DNA from: Rehmannia glutinosa
Lineage: Eukaryota > Streptophyta > Magnoliopsida > Lamiales > Orobanchaceae
Length of the DNA stretch: 64,000 nucleotides
NCBI GenBank assembly: GCA_016081115.2
Contig: JABTTQ020002177.1
Span: forward strand, 124,001 to 188,000
Direction of reading: 5' to 3'
The position numbers were made by a program, and so were the translations under genes. Positions 1 to 11,458 of the stretch are shown here, in pieces (position 1 is the first letter of the stretch; every line of letters starts with the position of its first letter). The notes below the pieces were generated by a model. The model saw only the letters and a program-made list of their open reading frames with translations, was not told the DNA's origin and did not search any database.

Positions 1-3000
1 ATGGACCCCAAAACTATAGGGTACCTAAAAATGGTTCGTTTGTAGGTAATAGGCGCTATAACAACCATGGAGGATTCGAAATGGCTCGTGGACAGCGGAT
101 GTTCACGCCATATGACCGAAAGAGAGAACTTTTACCAACATCAAGTTCCAAGAAGAGGGTATGGTCATGTTCGGCAATGGCAAAGGAAGAATTCTTGGAA
201 ATGGAGAAATTGGTAACTCTTCTTTCTCTCTTAATAATGTTCTTTTAGTAGAAGGGCTTAAATTTAATTTGATAAGTGTTAGCCAACTTTGTGATTCAAA
301 TTATAATGTTGTTTTCAATAAAGAAAAATGCCTTATTCGTAAAAATGATGAAATTATTTGTGAAGCAAATAGAAAAGGCAATCTTTACAAAATTTCTACT
401 AGTGATTTGGTTAGTCAAAATGTTTCTTGTCTTGTCGCCAACAATGATTTAACGAGTTTATGGCATAGGCGACTTGGACATGTTGGATATAAAAGTTTGA
501 AAAATATTTACAAAAACCAACATGTAAAAGGTCTACCCAAATTGAATTTTGAAAATCTTGGCTTATGTGACACTTGTCGAAAAGAACAAATTAGTTAAGA
601 GTAGTTTTAAGCCCAAAAATGAAATTTCCACAACCAAGCCTCTACAACTTCTTCACCTAGATTTGTATGGGGATATTGGTACGGCTAGTCTAAGTGGAAA
701 ACATTACACTTTTGTAATTGTTGATGATTTTTCTAGATACACTTGGGCTCTTTTTCTTGCAAATAAAAGCGATCCGTTAATGAGTTTGTTAAGTTGTGTA
801 GACGCATTGAGAATGAAAAGGAAGATACTATTAAAACTATTCAAGTGATCGAGGCGGAGAATTTGACGGTGAGTTTAGAGTCTTTTGTGAAACCAAGGGA
901 TATACACACAATTTTTCGGCTCCAAGGACACCTCAACAAAATGGTGTAGCCGAAAGGAAGAATCGGACACTTCAAGAAATGAGTCGGTCCATGCTAAATG
1001 AATTTTCACTTCCAAAATATTTTTGGGCGAAGCCGTAAGTACCGCTTGCTATGTCATTAATCGAGTTTATATTCGTCTAAAATGAATAAAACTCCATATG
1101 AGCTTTGGAAAGGAAGAACTCCAAATATTAGTTATTTCAAAATATTTGGATGTAAGTGCTTTATTTTGACTACTAAGGATCAATTGGACAAACTTGATCC
1201 TAAGGCCGATGAAGGAATATTTATGGGGTATTCAACCAAGAGCAAAGCATATCGGGTTTACAATAAGACTAGCATGGTTGTTGAAGAATCTATTCATGTC
1301 AAATTTAATGAAGCCTCGGGTGTTGAAAGAATACCCAATGACGATAGTGATGAAGAGGATATTGTTGAACCTATTGCTCAAAATGATGCTCATATCGATA
1401 AACCTTCTATTTCAAATGATCAACCTTCAAGTTCAAATGTTCCTCAAGAAGATAGGGGTGATACTTCGAATCTTCCCGTAGCATTGAAATTTAAGGGAGA
1501 TCACCCAAAAGATCTTATTATTGGTGATCCCCTTGATAAAGTAATGACTCGAAGAAATTTTGCCGAGAAAGCTCTTATATCTCAAAAAGAGCCTAAAAAT
1601 GCTAAGGAAGCTATTGAGGATGAAGATTGGTTTTTAGAAATGCAAGAGGAGTTGAATCAATTTGAAAGAAATAATGTATGGGAATTAGTACCTTGTCCTC
1701 CATCTCAAACAATTATTGGTACAAAATGGGTATTAGGAACAAACTTGATGATCAAGGCAACATTGTTCGTAATAAGGCAAGGTTAGTAGCTCAAGGGTAT
1801 TGTCAAGAAGAAGGTATTGATTATGATGAAACATTTGCACCGTAGCACGTTTAGAAGCTATTCGCATTTTACTTGCCTATTCTTGTTTTAAAAATTTCAA
1901 GCTTTACCAAATGGATGTTAAATCCGCTTTCTTAAATGGTTTTATTCAAGAAGAAGTCTATGTAAAACAACCTCCGGGGGTTTGAAAATTTTTCTAAGCC
2001 TAATGATGTTTTTAAACTTAAAAAGGCTTTGTATGGTTTAAAACAAGCACCCGTGCATGGTATGATAGACTTAGTTCTTTTCTTTTGCAAAATGGTTTTA
2101 CAAGAGGTAAAGTTGATACTACACTCTTTGTTTTTGAAAAAGGGCAAGATTGTTTACTTGTGCAAATTTATGTTGATGATATTATCTTTGGTGCTACTAA
2201 TGAATCTTTGTGCAAGAAATTCTCCAAGTTAATGCAAGGTGAATTCGAGATGAGTATGATGGGGGAGCTAAATTTCTTCCTTGGACTTCAAATTAAGCAA
2301 TGCCAAGAAGGTATTTATATTTCGCAATCAAAGTATACAAAAAGAACTTTTGAAGAAGTTCGGCATTGAAGAAGGAAGAACCGTCTCGACTCTATGGCAA
2401 CCAATGTCAAAATTGACAAAGATGAAAAAGGCAAGACGGTTGATGAATCCAAGTATCGAGGTATGATTGGTAGTTTACTTTATTTAACCGCTAGTAATAG
2501 GACATTCTTCATGTCGTATGCCTATGTGCTCGTTTTCAAAGCAATCCAAAAGAATCTCATATGAGTGCCGTTAAACGGATTTTTCGATATTTGAAAGGCA
2601 CTATTCAATATGGTTTATTTTATCCAAAGAATGAAAAATTTTCTCTTAAAGGTTATAGTGATTCGGACTATGCGGGTAATATTGATGATCGGAAAAGTAC
2701 TTAGGATCATGTCAATTTTAGCGATTGCCTAGTTTCATGGTTTTCAAAGAAGCAAAAGCGTGTTTCTCTTTCAACGGCGAAGCGAATATATTTCCGCCGC
2801 ATTTTGTTGTACTCAACTTCTTTGGATGAAACAAACCTTAGCGGATTACAAATGCTCTTTTGAAAACGTACCTATCTTTTGTGATAATATATCCGCTATA
2901 AATATTGCTCAAAACCGGTTCATCATAACCGTACTAAACATATTGAGATTCGACATCATTTTCTAAGGGATTGTGTTTCAAAACGAAAAATTGAGATATC

Positions 3001-3106
3001 GTTTGTGCCATCTCAAGATCAATTAGCGGACATTTTTACAAAACCGCTAACTTCCGACACTTTTGCGTCAATACGAGCTCGGTTAGGCATAATGCATATT
3101 GAATGA
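1..3106 (+). pseudogene. Copia pol polyprotein remnant (protease, integrase, RT, RNase H)
   Basis: In life this polyprotein would process Gag, copy element RNA into DNA and integrate it. Visible in order: the protease core WLVDSGCSRHMT near 80-118; the gag-pre-integrase zinc-finger segment (LWHRRLGH) near 460-590; the integrase core with DDFSRYTW near 722-745 and TPQQNGVAERKNRTL near 928-975; the Copia linker GYSTKSKAYRVYN near 1230-1265; RT with the YVDD active site at 2169-2180; RNase H ending IMHIE then TGA at 3104-3106. The frame changes at roughly 590, 850, 1030, 1770, 1840, 1980, 2360 and 2510 and there are in-frame stops, so no functional polyprotein can be made. Gag is missing because the window starts inside the element. 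Confidence 0.92.
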
Positions 3107-4278
3107 GGTCTACGTTTGCATTTTGCATGTTTTTAAAACTTAGGGCGAAAAATCGGACTTTTGGTTGAAAATTCGGATTTTGAAAAATTTGACAAAACAC
3201 AAATTTGAAGAGGTTGAGGGCAACCGTGGCGCCCTCAACCACGGCCGGCCGCCCTAGGCCAAATTTTGGTTTAAGTTCGATTCTGTCTTGACATTTGGTA
3301 TTTTCACTTCTTTTTGCCATTTTTCGTCCCCTTTGCCAAATGCACACAATTTTCACTCAAAATTGATTTTCATGCATTCAATTCATATCTTGGACCTTAT
3401 ATAGCATGTTTATCATCATCATTGCTCATCTTTTCGATCAAATGGTAAGAATTTTCCTTACTTTGCTCAATTGGGTTGAACCCTTGAGTTTATGGCTTTC
3501 TTGTATATTTCTTGATATTTTTGCTTATGATCTTGATGAGCTTAGTTATTATGTTGTATTGTATGATGTTTGATGTGAATTGGTGATGCAATTTTTGGCT
3601 TGGATCATTTACAAGGGCTATATACAACTCTTTTTATTTTTCACGCACACAATGTGTTCGATGAAATGTCACAATGAAAATTTCAACTTCTACATGATTC
3701 TCTCGCTTCCAAAAGTCTTCAATACACATTGAGATCATGTTTTGGGAAATAAAACAGCGTATGAACTCTTCATGATACATTTCTCCCATTTTCCTTGGTT
3801 TTTAAGCCTAAATTGCTCAATGGTTGATAAACCATTTCTTTGGCGCACTTTGATATACTTCTATGATGTTTTTATCATCCTAACATTTTTTTTGATGATT
3901 CCAAAGGGGAGAAACAGGAAATTGGCTTGTTAGCTCAAAGAAGCTAATAAAAGCTCATGATAGAAGCTATAAGCTATGGCTTATTAAGGCCATAAGTTGT
4001 GAAGAAAACTCGATCCAATGATTGTTTTATGAACTTGTTTGCATGGATAATAAGTATTTGTGACAGGGGAGCTTCTAAGCTCATGTAGTTGTTGTTTATT
4101 TTGTAAAAGCTTGTGCTTCTAGCTTATGCAATATTTCTTATTAATGTGCTTATTGATAGGGGAGCTTTTGTAAAATGCTTTTAAACGGATAGTTTACTCA
4201 TAACAGGTAAATTATTTTGTTTTTGAAATCGTCCTCTTGAAAATTGTTTTGGTTTGTAATCATCAAAAAGGGGGAGTT
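3107..4278 (+). other. 3' untranslated region of the Copia element, with repeated purine tracts
   Basis: There is no credible ORF. The stretch is shared, inverted, with 13474-14770 in the minus-strand copy. It carries four purine tracts of the form AGGGGAG near 3904, 4065, 4156 and 4266; the last abuts the LTR and is the likely plus-strand primer. A G+C-rich patch around 3225-3260 stands out from the AT-rich surroundings. Confidence 0.7.
4266..4275 (+). other. Polypurine tract of the 3' LTR
   Basis: A purine run AAAAAGGGGGA lies immediately upstream of the LTR start TGTTAG, the standard place for plus-strand priming. The same arrangement recurs, inverted, at 13474-13485 and, degenerate, at 25561-25573. 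Confidence 0.8.
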
Positions 4279-5541
4279 TGTTAGATAAATGTTTTTATCA
4301 TGATTTTGATGATTTTGTTCAAATGAGTTTTATACCAAAACAATGTCCCTAAATATTGTCCCAACACTTCCGATCGATCTAAAATGTTTTTACTATTTTT
4401 CGGAGTATTTCTTGAAGTTTATATTCGATTTAAAATTGGACAACACTTTTGTTTCAGCTCGACCTGGCCGGTCGCCCTATAGGGCAACCCGTACCTGAGT
4501 TGAGTTTTGAAAGCGAGAAAATGGGACGTAAGAGAAAATGGGGAGGGTGACCGGTCGACCGAGTGGGGGGCGGCCGGTGAGCGACCGGCGGTCGACCGGC
4601 AGGCGGCCGTACACAGGAGTGCCCTCTCAAATGCGGACTTCTCTGTTTTGATTTTCTATCAACCCCAACCGGTCAAGACCAAGGCACGGTCGAACCCCCT
4701 TCGACCGGTTCCCCTGTATAAAAATTCGCGAGAATTCAATTTCAATCTTATCTCGTGCGACCGGTCGAACCCCTGTTTATCAAACAAACTATCCGTTGCA
4801 TTTTTGACATGACTTTTCCCTATTTTGTGGGATTGATTTCTGACTATATTGATGATTTTAAATGGTTTCTTTTGCAGCAAATCACTCCTCAAGGAGGAGC
4901 CTATGTCTGGAAATCAAAGCCAAGACCTCTCCTATAAATAGAGGCTTCATTCAAGCAACAAGAGACAACACTCCATACAAGCAAAGAGCAAACAAAGCAA
5001 ACACTTTCATATATCTTGTTGTATTAGCCTTAGCACTTTCACTTGCACAAATTTGAGGTCTAGGCTTTCAATTCTTGATTACACTTGTACTCATATTGTA
5101 TCAATCATTATTGAGTTGTAATCTTGATTTTGGTCATCATTCAACACAAGACATCCTTGTGAGTATTCTTGTGGTAAGAATACACTTGGGTGATCTAGGT
5201 GATAGGTGTTTGAAGGTTGTGGTAATCTTCAAAGGTGTTGTAAGAGGATTGTGGTAATCCTCAAGGTGGTGTAAGAGGGTTGTGGTAATCCTCAAGGTGT
5301 TGTATTAATTTTTGGTAAATTAATAAAATCTTTTTTCCTTTTGAAATCCATCCCGGATATACTGGGGTGGTAGAGGATTAGGCCCTAGGTGGGTTGAACC
5401 TCTTTAAATCGACCAGTGTTGTTTTATTTCGCATTTACATTTCGTCTTTGTTTGATTATTCGAAAAAGAGGGCAAAATCTGAAAAACCGAGATAATCTAT
5501 TCACCCCCCCCTCTAGATTATCGTAGCCACTTGGACTAACA
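4279..5541 (+). repeat. 3' LTR of the Copia element (about 1.26 kb)
   Basis: It starts TGTTAGATAAATG right after the polypurine tract and ends GCCACTTGGACTAACA, which are TG...CA termini. The same ends bound the two LTRs of the minus-strand copy. Contents: a CpG-rich block with ACCGGT palindromes at 4549-4765, a TATA box at 4933-4940, and a short direct repeat containing GTGGTAATCCTCAAGG at about 5215-5300. The 5' partner is outside the window, so target duplication and age cannot be judged. Confidence 0.9.
4933..4940 (+). promoter_or_regulatory. TATA box of the Copia LTR promoter
   Basis: TATAAATA followed by GAGGC lies downstream of the CpG-rich block. The equivalent box is conserved in both minus-strand LTRs (12735-12742, 18792-18799) and in the truncated LTR at 26129-26136. 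It probably positions transcription of the element. Confidence 0.7.
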
Positions 5542-5790
5542 TGTTAGTGTTTGGTAAAATGCCTCAATGAAAATTTCATCTTTTGAATGCTTATCTTGAT
5601 TTTCATTGATTGGTTTCTATATGGTAATCATTTCTTGTCCATCAAATGAGACTCTAAATACTTTCTCAATTGATTGCCCTTACAAATTGGAATTTTAGAC
5701 CTTCAATTTTATAGCATGATATTGATATGTTTTTATGCGCACTTTGATATTTATTTATGATATTTTTATCGTGCTAATAAGCTTTTTCTC
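5542..5790 (+). repeat. Remnant of a second Copia 3' UTR
   Basis: Directly beyond the 3' LTR the sequence resembles the family's own 3' UTR: compare 3654-3890, and 13960-14220 inverted, which share the AAAATG..TCAATGAAA and GCGCACTTTGATAT segments. This suggests the first element inserted into an older copy of the same family. No coding content. Confidence 0.55.
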
Positions 5791-6480
5791 TGCACATCCA
5801 ACTTTCACTTTTAAAAATAATTTCACCATTATTCTCTCAGAAAATAAAAATGGACGAAACAAAAGCACAACCAATCACAGCCTTTGATGTTCAAATTTTG
5901 AAATGAGACGAATGAAAGATCCTCACTACTCCCACTTATTTATTGGTAAATGGTGGACTTGGTTTGATATAAAAGTGAATTTAATAGAAAATTTGGGCTC
6001 CAAAATGGGTTAGCTTACAAGATGAGACCAATAAAAGAAAATGAGAAATATATGTTAAGGTCGAGCTTAGCTTTTGTTCTTTTTGATAAGAGAATTGCAG
6101 TCCAAGAAGTTATATATAATATACATGGTAGAAAAGTATTTAAAATAAGTTTATATAATAGGTAGTTTAATAAACCGAGGAACAATTAGCATGTGGTTTA
6201 GTAATTTGATTAAGTCTTGGGCTTGACAAGGAGTTTAAAACAAATGACTGATTGGGTCTCTAAAGCAATTTAGGTATAAATAGTAACTTAAGCTAGATTA
6301 TAGGTTATATTCTAGGGTAATTTTATGGTTTAAGTGAAAATAATAATTCATAAAGTCATAGAATTACTAAAATGTATGCTAACTAACTAAATATCATGAA
6401 AAAGAAATACTAAAACATAAAAATAAAATTACCCCAAATAAATTCTAAATTAATTAAGAATGGGGTATTGCAACTACTGT
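5791..6480. other. Unassigned AT-rich sequence
   Basis: No ORF, RNA gene or repeat boundary that I can support. Presumably decayed repeat DNA. Confidence 0.4.
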
Positions 6481-6489
6481 CGCTGAATC

Positions 6490-7740
6490 GTGTCATTCGC
6501 TGTCTTTGAGCCCTTGTATTCTCAATTTTGTACCACTCTTCAGATAAATGCAATTGCATTGTTCTCGCGGATTAAGTTCTGTATCGCTTGGGAATTTGCC
6601 CTTTTGATGCTGGCCTCCTACTGCTATAGCAATTTGGGCTACTTGTGTCTCCAAAGACTTCAGTCTTGCATTTACGTTCGTGTTCAACTGAGTAACTTGT
6701 TCCTCCATCTTGTCTATTTTCGCTTCGTCTTTATTTAGTATAGCTCTAGTTTCTCCGATAAATGAGGATAACATCTCTTCTATATATGCTTTTTTTTTTC
6801 ACTTGACTCCGCTCTGCCTTGATTTCCCACATTAAAACCTGAAGGTGGCTGCTAAATGTTTATGTTATTAGTATAAGAAAAGTTTTTGTGGTTTCCCGGC
6901 CCCGGATGATAATATGTAGGTGTCTGATTGTATCGATAATTGTTATCGAAGTTCGTTTCCCCCACAAAGTCTGCCTCTTCCTCAACAATTGCAGGGTCTC
7001 TCGGAGTCGCCTGCTGCATCACATCCAATTTCATATTAAGCATGGACACTTGCTCTTTGAGCATGGCAACCTTATCCTCATCCTGGACCTCCGCCACAAG
7101 TCTGACATTAGATCTTTTGGATAGCCACTGATAACTATTATTTGCCATCTCCTCCAATAATTCTAGGGCCTCATCCGAATATTTCCCTAGTAGTGCACCC
7201 CCAGATGCAATATCTATAATAGTTCTCATGTTGCTACTCAAACCATTATAAAAATAATGTACATGTTGGTAGTCGGCATATCCGTGTTGAGGGCATTTTC
7301 TCAACAATTCTCTAAACTTGTCCCATGCTTCGTACAACAGCTCTGTCTAGTTTCCTAAACTGAGCGATTTCAATTCTCTAAAATAATGTACAACATTTTC
7401 CTAAACTTAGTTCAGCTCAATCTACTGTGAGTGGTGTCAAAGAAGATAACCATCCCTTAGCATTATCGCGTAGAGAGAATGTGGAAAGGCGGTATCAAAT
7501 GATATCTTCAGAAACACCATTCATCTTTACTGTGTCGCATATTTCTAAAAATTGCGCTAGATGCGCGATTGGATCCTCAAGGCTCCCCCCCAAACTAGTT
7601 TTGCGACACCATATGGATTAATGCAGGTTTTAGTTTGAAATTATTTGTGTTAATTGGCAAATGGGCCACCACCCCATACCTTTGATTAACTCCGGCTTGA
7701 AGTAATCCCTAACTGCCCTTCTCACGAGCCTCTCCTCAAT
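6490..7740 (-). pseudogene. Ty3/gypsy (Athila-type) gag remnant
   Basis: Two minus-strand reading frames match the plant Athila/Tat Gag style. The upstream one (7337-6852) reads EAWDKFRELLRKCPQHG, then FYNGL, TIIDIASGGALLGK and LLEEMANNSYQW, which are hallmark blocks of the retrotransposon gag domain. The downstream one (6774-6493) has a short coiled-coil-like stretch, VTQLNTNVNARLKSLETQVAQI, a typical following segment. Upstream residues continue to about 7720 in broken frames. Frameshifts separate the pieces and no start is clear. It borders a piece of the same element's LTR at 7741-8253, so this is the 5' end of a gypsy element pointing left. Gag would form the particle; this copy cannot. 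Confidence 0.8.
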
Positions 7741-8253
7741 ACGTATTCCTCAAGGATTGAATACGAAACACGTAGGCTACAGTAAATATTGTATTTTAAT
7801 TTTATTGAAGCGGTCGAAAATCACAAAATTTATTTATCTAAACTAAACCGTAAATTATCAAATAAAATATCTAAATTTTTAAAGACCCGAACTCCACAAG
7901 TTTTCAACAAATATGAAAGCAACCCTAGGTACATAACCTCAACATGCTTCTTCAATATTAATTCAATTAATGTTTCATTAAAATCAGTATATTTGTATTT
8001 ATGTATTCAATTCCTAAATTAGTTTATTCCCCTTCCCGAAGCAAATAAACAATTGATTAATACCAATTGCTAGCATTCCTACTCAACAATTACTATCAAC
8101 TCCCAAAGGATCTTTGAATTGAAGTACTCCTCACAAATAGTTATAAGTCTCCCGACTCTATACCCGCTTATGTTATGAACCCGTTTTTCGTAAGTTAGAA
8201 CTCATCTCCCAAATTATAAACTAACAAATATGACATACAAATTATTGATTAGA
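7741..8253 (-). repeat. Gypsy (Athila-type) LTR, 3' portion, inverted
   Basis: The reverse complement aligns by eye with 21940-22450: shared blocks include CTTCAATTCAAAGATC, GGGAGTT.ATA, CTAGGGTTGCTT, GAAACATTAATTGAAT and the end block TCAATCC.TGAGGAATACG. It is therefore an LTR piece of the same gypsy family as the plus-strand LTR at 21095. It is cut at 8253, where a Copia LTR terminus begins. Confidence 0.75.
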
Positions 8254-8345
8254 TGTAGGTCCCAAGGGGTGTGAAGTAAGGTTTAGAAGGGGGGTTTGAA
8301 TAAACCTTACCAAATTTTCGATTTTAGTCCTTTTAAAAATATTCA
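8254..8345 (-). repeat. Terminal piece of a second-family Sirevirus LTR, inverted
   Basis: The stretch beginning TGTAGGTCCCAAGGGGTG is the reverse complement of the last ~95 bases of the LTR at 47411-48991 (ending CCCCTTGGGACCTACA). The LTR terminus is exact; the inner boundary near 8345 is a rearrangement, because the following gag is on the opposite strand. Confidence 0.75.
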
Positions 8346-8359
8346 ACAGAGTTGTGAAC

Positions 8360-9908
8360 TAGCAGAGTCAGATAGTAGTGAAGCTGACTACTCCAGTGAC
8401 ACAAAGGAAGAGGCTTTGATATGCCTTATGGCCAAAGAACAAGAATCCAAAGATCATGAAGATGAGGTACATTCTAACTTATCTCATTCAGATTCAAATG
8501 ATAGTGATAGTAAAACAAACACATCATCACCTACGGATCTTTATGATTCTATTCGCGAAATGATGAAAGACTTTGAGCACATAAAAACCTCATACACTCT
8601 TAAATGAGGAAAACAACAAACTTAAATGCCAAAACTCACAGCTGACTAAAGAGTTGAGTACTCCAAGTCACATAGCTGATGAGAATACAAAGTTGAAGGC
8701 TGAAATAGCTAAGATCCAAGCAGACTTAGCTGCAATAGAAAAGAGGGAAAAAGATTTGAAAATTGTGATTGCATCATTCACTAAGGCATCTAAATCATTG
8801 TATGAACTTATAATGATTCAGAAAGAAAGTGGAGAAAAGACAGACATAGGATTTAATTCATTTGTGCATGCTCAAGTCCCAAGAGTAGTTATGGAGAAAG
8901 GTTCCTCAAGCAATGAGGCAGTCCAAAAATGCAAAGCACCATATGCAGCACCTACACCCACTCAAACACACAATCACAACCATGCCGGCCTTGGATATAA
9001 AGGAAAAGGCAAAAAGCCAGCAAGCAAAGTATGCTGACATGATAGTTGAAACTACATTCAGAAAAGTCCACCAGCAGACTCCAAACAGGAAATACTCTGT
9101 AAAATCCAAACATAGCTACCAAAAACCCCAGATATTTCAGCAAAGAAAATCATATGATGGGAATGGTAGAAACTACCCAAGCCAAGCTTATTGGAATAAT
9201 GAAATGAGATATCAGCCAAGACCAATGGGATACAAGCCTAAGTGGCGAAGACCTCAGACTCAACATAGGTCATTTCCAAGGCAAAAGAACTATAATCAAC
9301 ACAAATATACACCCAAGCACAAAGCCCAATATGCACAAAAGTTCCACTATTACCCCAAGAAAGCAAATGCTCAAACACAAACACAAGCATACAGATAAAA
9401 GAGACAGATGTATGAGACTAAAGCCCCAAAGCAATTTGCAAATGTTCATTATGATTATGGAACTGATAGGTGGCAACCTCTTAGATTGGATTATCTTATA
9501 GTGCTAACCCCTCAGGACCCAGGCAAGTATGGGTACCTAAAAACTAATTTCCTTGATTGTAGGTTCAAGGAACAACTGAGTGCAAAAGAATCTGGTACAT
9601 GGATAGTGGACTAGATATCACAGATGATAGGCAACACGAAAAATCTTTCAAAGTTCAAGGAAATCAAAGGTGCCAAAGTAATATTTGGAGGTAATGAAGC
9701 TTCAGGGGAAATCAAAGGCATTGGATCCATCAAGAAGAATGGACTAGAGATCACAGATGTAGCATATGTTGAAGGCCTCAACTTCAATCTGCTGAGCATC
9801 AACCAACTCTGTGACAAGAGCTATAATGTGGGATTCAACATGGGTATATGCCAAATAAAGGAGGTTACTGAACTAGATCTGTTTCTTTTTCAAAGAATCG
9901 ACACTTGA
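8360..9908 (+). pseudogene. Sirevirus-like gag C-terminal part and protease remnant
   Basis: The reading frames give an acidic gag stretch (ESDSSEADYSSDTKEEALICLMAKE), a coiled-coil-like segment near 8654-8790 (ENTKLKAEIAKIQADLAAIEKREKDL, heptad-like), a basic Gln/His/Tyr-rich tail to about 9398, then the pre-protease block DPGKYGYLK near 9510, the protease region GTWIVD near 9595-9612 (the following DSGC motif is lost to a stop), and downstream residues ending in LNFNLLSINQLCDKSYNV near 9775-9830. Frame changes occur near 8605, 9035, 9395 and 9615. It is a dead copy of a Copia gag-pro region, of a different family from the element at 1-5541. Confidence 0.78.
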
Positions 9909-9954
9909 GTTTTTAAAGATTTTATTTCAAAGGCAAAGTTTTATCATGGAAGCA

Positions 9955-10670
9955 AATCTAACTCGCATTACAATGTTCATGGTTGAAAAATTTGATGATT
10001 GAAAAATATGTATGCAGACTCATCTATCAGCCCTACATGATGAGATATGGTTCGTGATTGATGATGGGCGACTACAAATCCTAAAAGTCAATACAACTTT
10101 AAGAAGGGCTACTCCTGCTTAAGGAGAAGATGAAGCACCTGCAGAGCCTAGACCTGCCATGGTGGAGAAACCACGCTGCAAGTGGACAAATGAAGATAGA
10201 AAAAGATATAACTTGGACAATGTTGCCAAGGATATACTTTATAAAACTCTTGAAAATGCCATGTTTAATAAAGTTAAATCTTGTAAAATGGCCAAAGAGA
10301 TTTGGGAAAAACTAATCTTAATTTGTGAAGGGTCTGATCAAATCAAGGACAATAAATTAATTGTTGTTGTTCAAAAGTTTGACTTTAAAATGCTTGCAGG
10401 TGAAAGTCCGGATCAGTTGGATGCCAAATTCACAGAGATTACCAATGAGCTCTCAAAAAATTGAAGAAGCCAAGAAAAGGATGGCAGAAGAAAGCGCTAG
10501 AGCAACTCGCAAATGGGAAGAAAGGCAGCGAAGGGATGACCCTGCTGCAAAGTGAGCATATGAGAAAAAGAAAAGAGAAAAGAAGAAAAGAAAAGAAAAA
10601 GAGCTGATGATGAAGATCACATAAGAGCTGAAGAAGAGAGAGGAAAGAAGCAGCAAAGGCGTTGAAGTGT
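9955..10670 (+). pseudogene. Sirevirus-like gag N-terminal part, displaced downstream
   Basis: Frames with KWTNEDRKRYNLDNVAKDIL, KMAKEIWEKL and FDFKMLAGESPDQLDAKF (10186-10440) are the N-terminal Gag region of Sirevirus-type Copia elements. It lies after, not before, the gag C-terminus and protease at 8360-9908, so the order is scrambled. The start region near 9945-10090 has stops. From 10465 the frame runs into a very purine-rich, Lys/Arg-coding stretch to about 10670. Confidence 0.72.
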
Positions 10671-10934
10671 GTTACTCGTGTGTTTTTGTGTAAATACATT
10701 TCAATGTACGTCTTCTGTATAAGCTCTGTAAATTTTCTTGTATACTTAGCTTAGATACACTGTATGGATGTATTTGTATAGAGCTCTGTATAGGAAAATC
10801 TCTGATACCTTATGTAAATAGCTTTGTAAAGGACAAGAATACTATGATCAATAAAATGATTCATTCAAGCATACATTATTTGTTACTACACTGCTTGTAT
10901 TTCTTTTTGTTGTTTAGTTAATTATTTTAAGTTT
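10671..10934 (+). other. Non-coding stretch ahead of an LTR
   Basis: T-rich and A-rich sequence with no ORF, leading to the LTR start at 10935. Probably the 3' untranslated part of the scrambled Sirevirus copy. Confidence 0.45.
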
Positions 10935-11458
10935 TGGCATCGGCACCCCATTTTTCATGTAATTTGTATTGTAATAGATAGGACCAAGAAAACTGAGTCA
11001 AGTCAGCTATGTCAAAGATTACAAGAAGTCAATCAAGCGGATCGGATTGTGTGAAGACTACTGTTGTTGTGTGTCGAGTGTAAGGCCATAAAGGAAGATA
11101 ATAACTCGACTGAAGGAGAGTCAGCTGAGGAACAAATGTGAGAAGTGTCAGTCAAGTCAACTCAAGAAGCCAAGTCTACAAGTTGAAACGATAGTTGAGT
11201 CAATCCAATGATTGGAGCAGACTCAAGTCACCTTGGGTAAAGGGAGCAGTCAAGTCAAGACAACAGACTTAAATCCGTTGATTAAAGTCAATAATATTAC
11301 TCTATATAGTAATATGTCAAAGTTTCCAGGTCTAAAGTGTCTGTCCCAGAATTGTGCAAAAGGAATGACCCAATGGGAAACACTGCACCTTGTGTCAGGC
11401 ACCTGAAAACGCTGAAATGCCATTAATACGAGGAAAGGTCAACATCAAGGACTGCAGT
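10935..11458 (+). repeat. Second-family Sirevirus LTR, 5' portion
   Basis: It starts TGGCATCGGCACCCC and aligns with the start of the LTR at 47411-48991 (shared CACCCCATTTTT, TGTAATAGATAGGAC, GTCAAGTCAACTCAAGA, CCAATGATTG, ATACGAGGAAA.GTCAA). It stops abruptly at 11458, where gypsy sequence begins. Confidence 0.7.

Larger units (their letters stand above)
1..5541 (+). mobile_element. Copia (Sirevirus-like) LTR retrotransposon, 5' part outside the window
   Basis: The segment reads protease, integrase, reverse transcriptase and RNase H, then a long 3' untranslated stretch, a polypurine tract and a complete 3' LTR; this protease-integrase-RT-RNase H order defines the Copia superfamily. The 5' LTR and most of gag lie before position 1. 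The LTR is clearly related to the LTRs of the minus-strand element at 11982-19530 (same TGTTAGATAAATG start, same end), so both belong to one family. Several purine tracts ahead of the 3' LTR and a CpG-rich, palindrome-rich LTR are traits reported for Sireviruses, so I place it there by inference. The coding region is dead. Confidence 0.9.
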
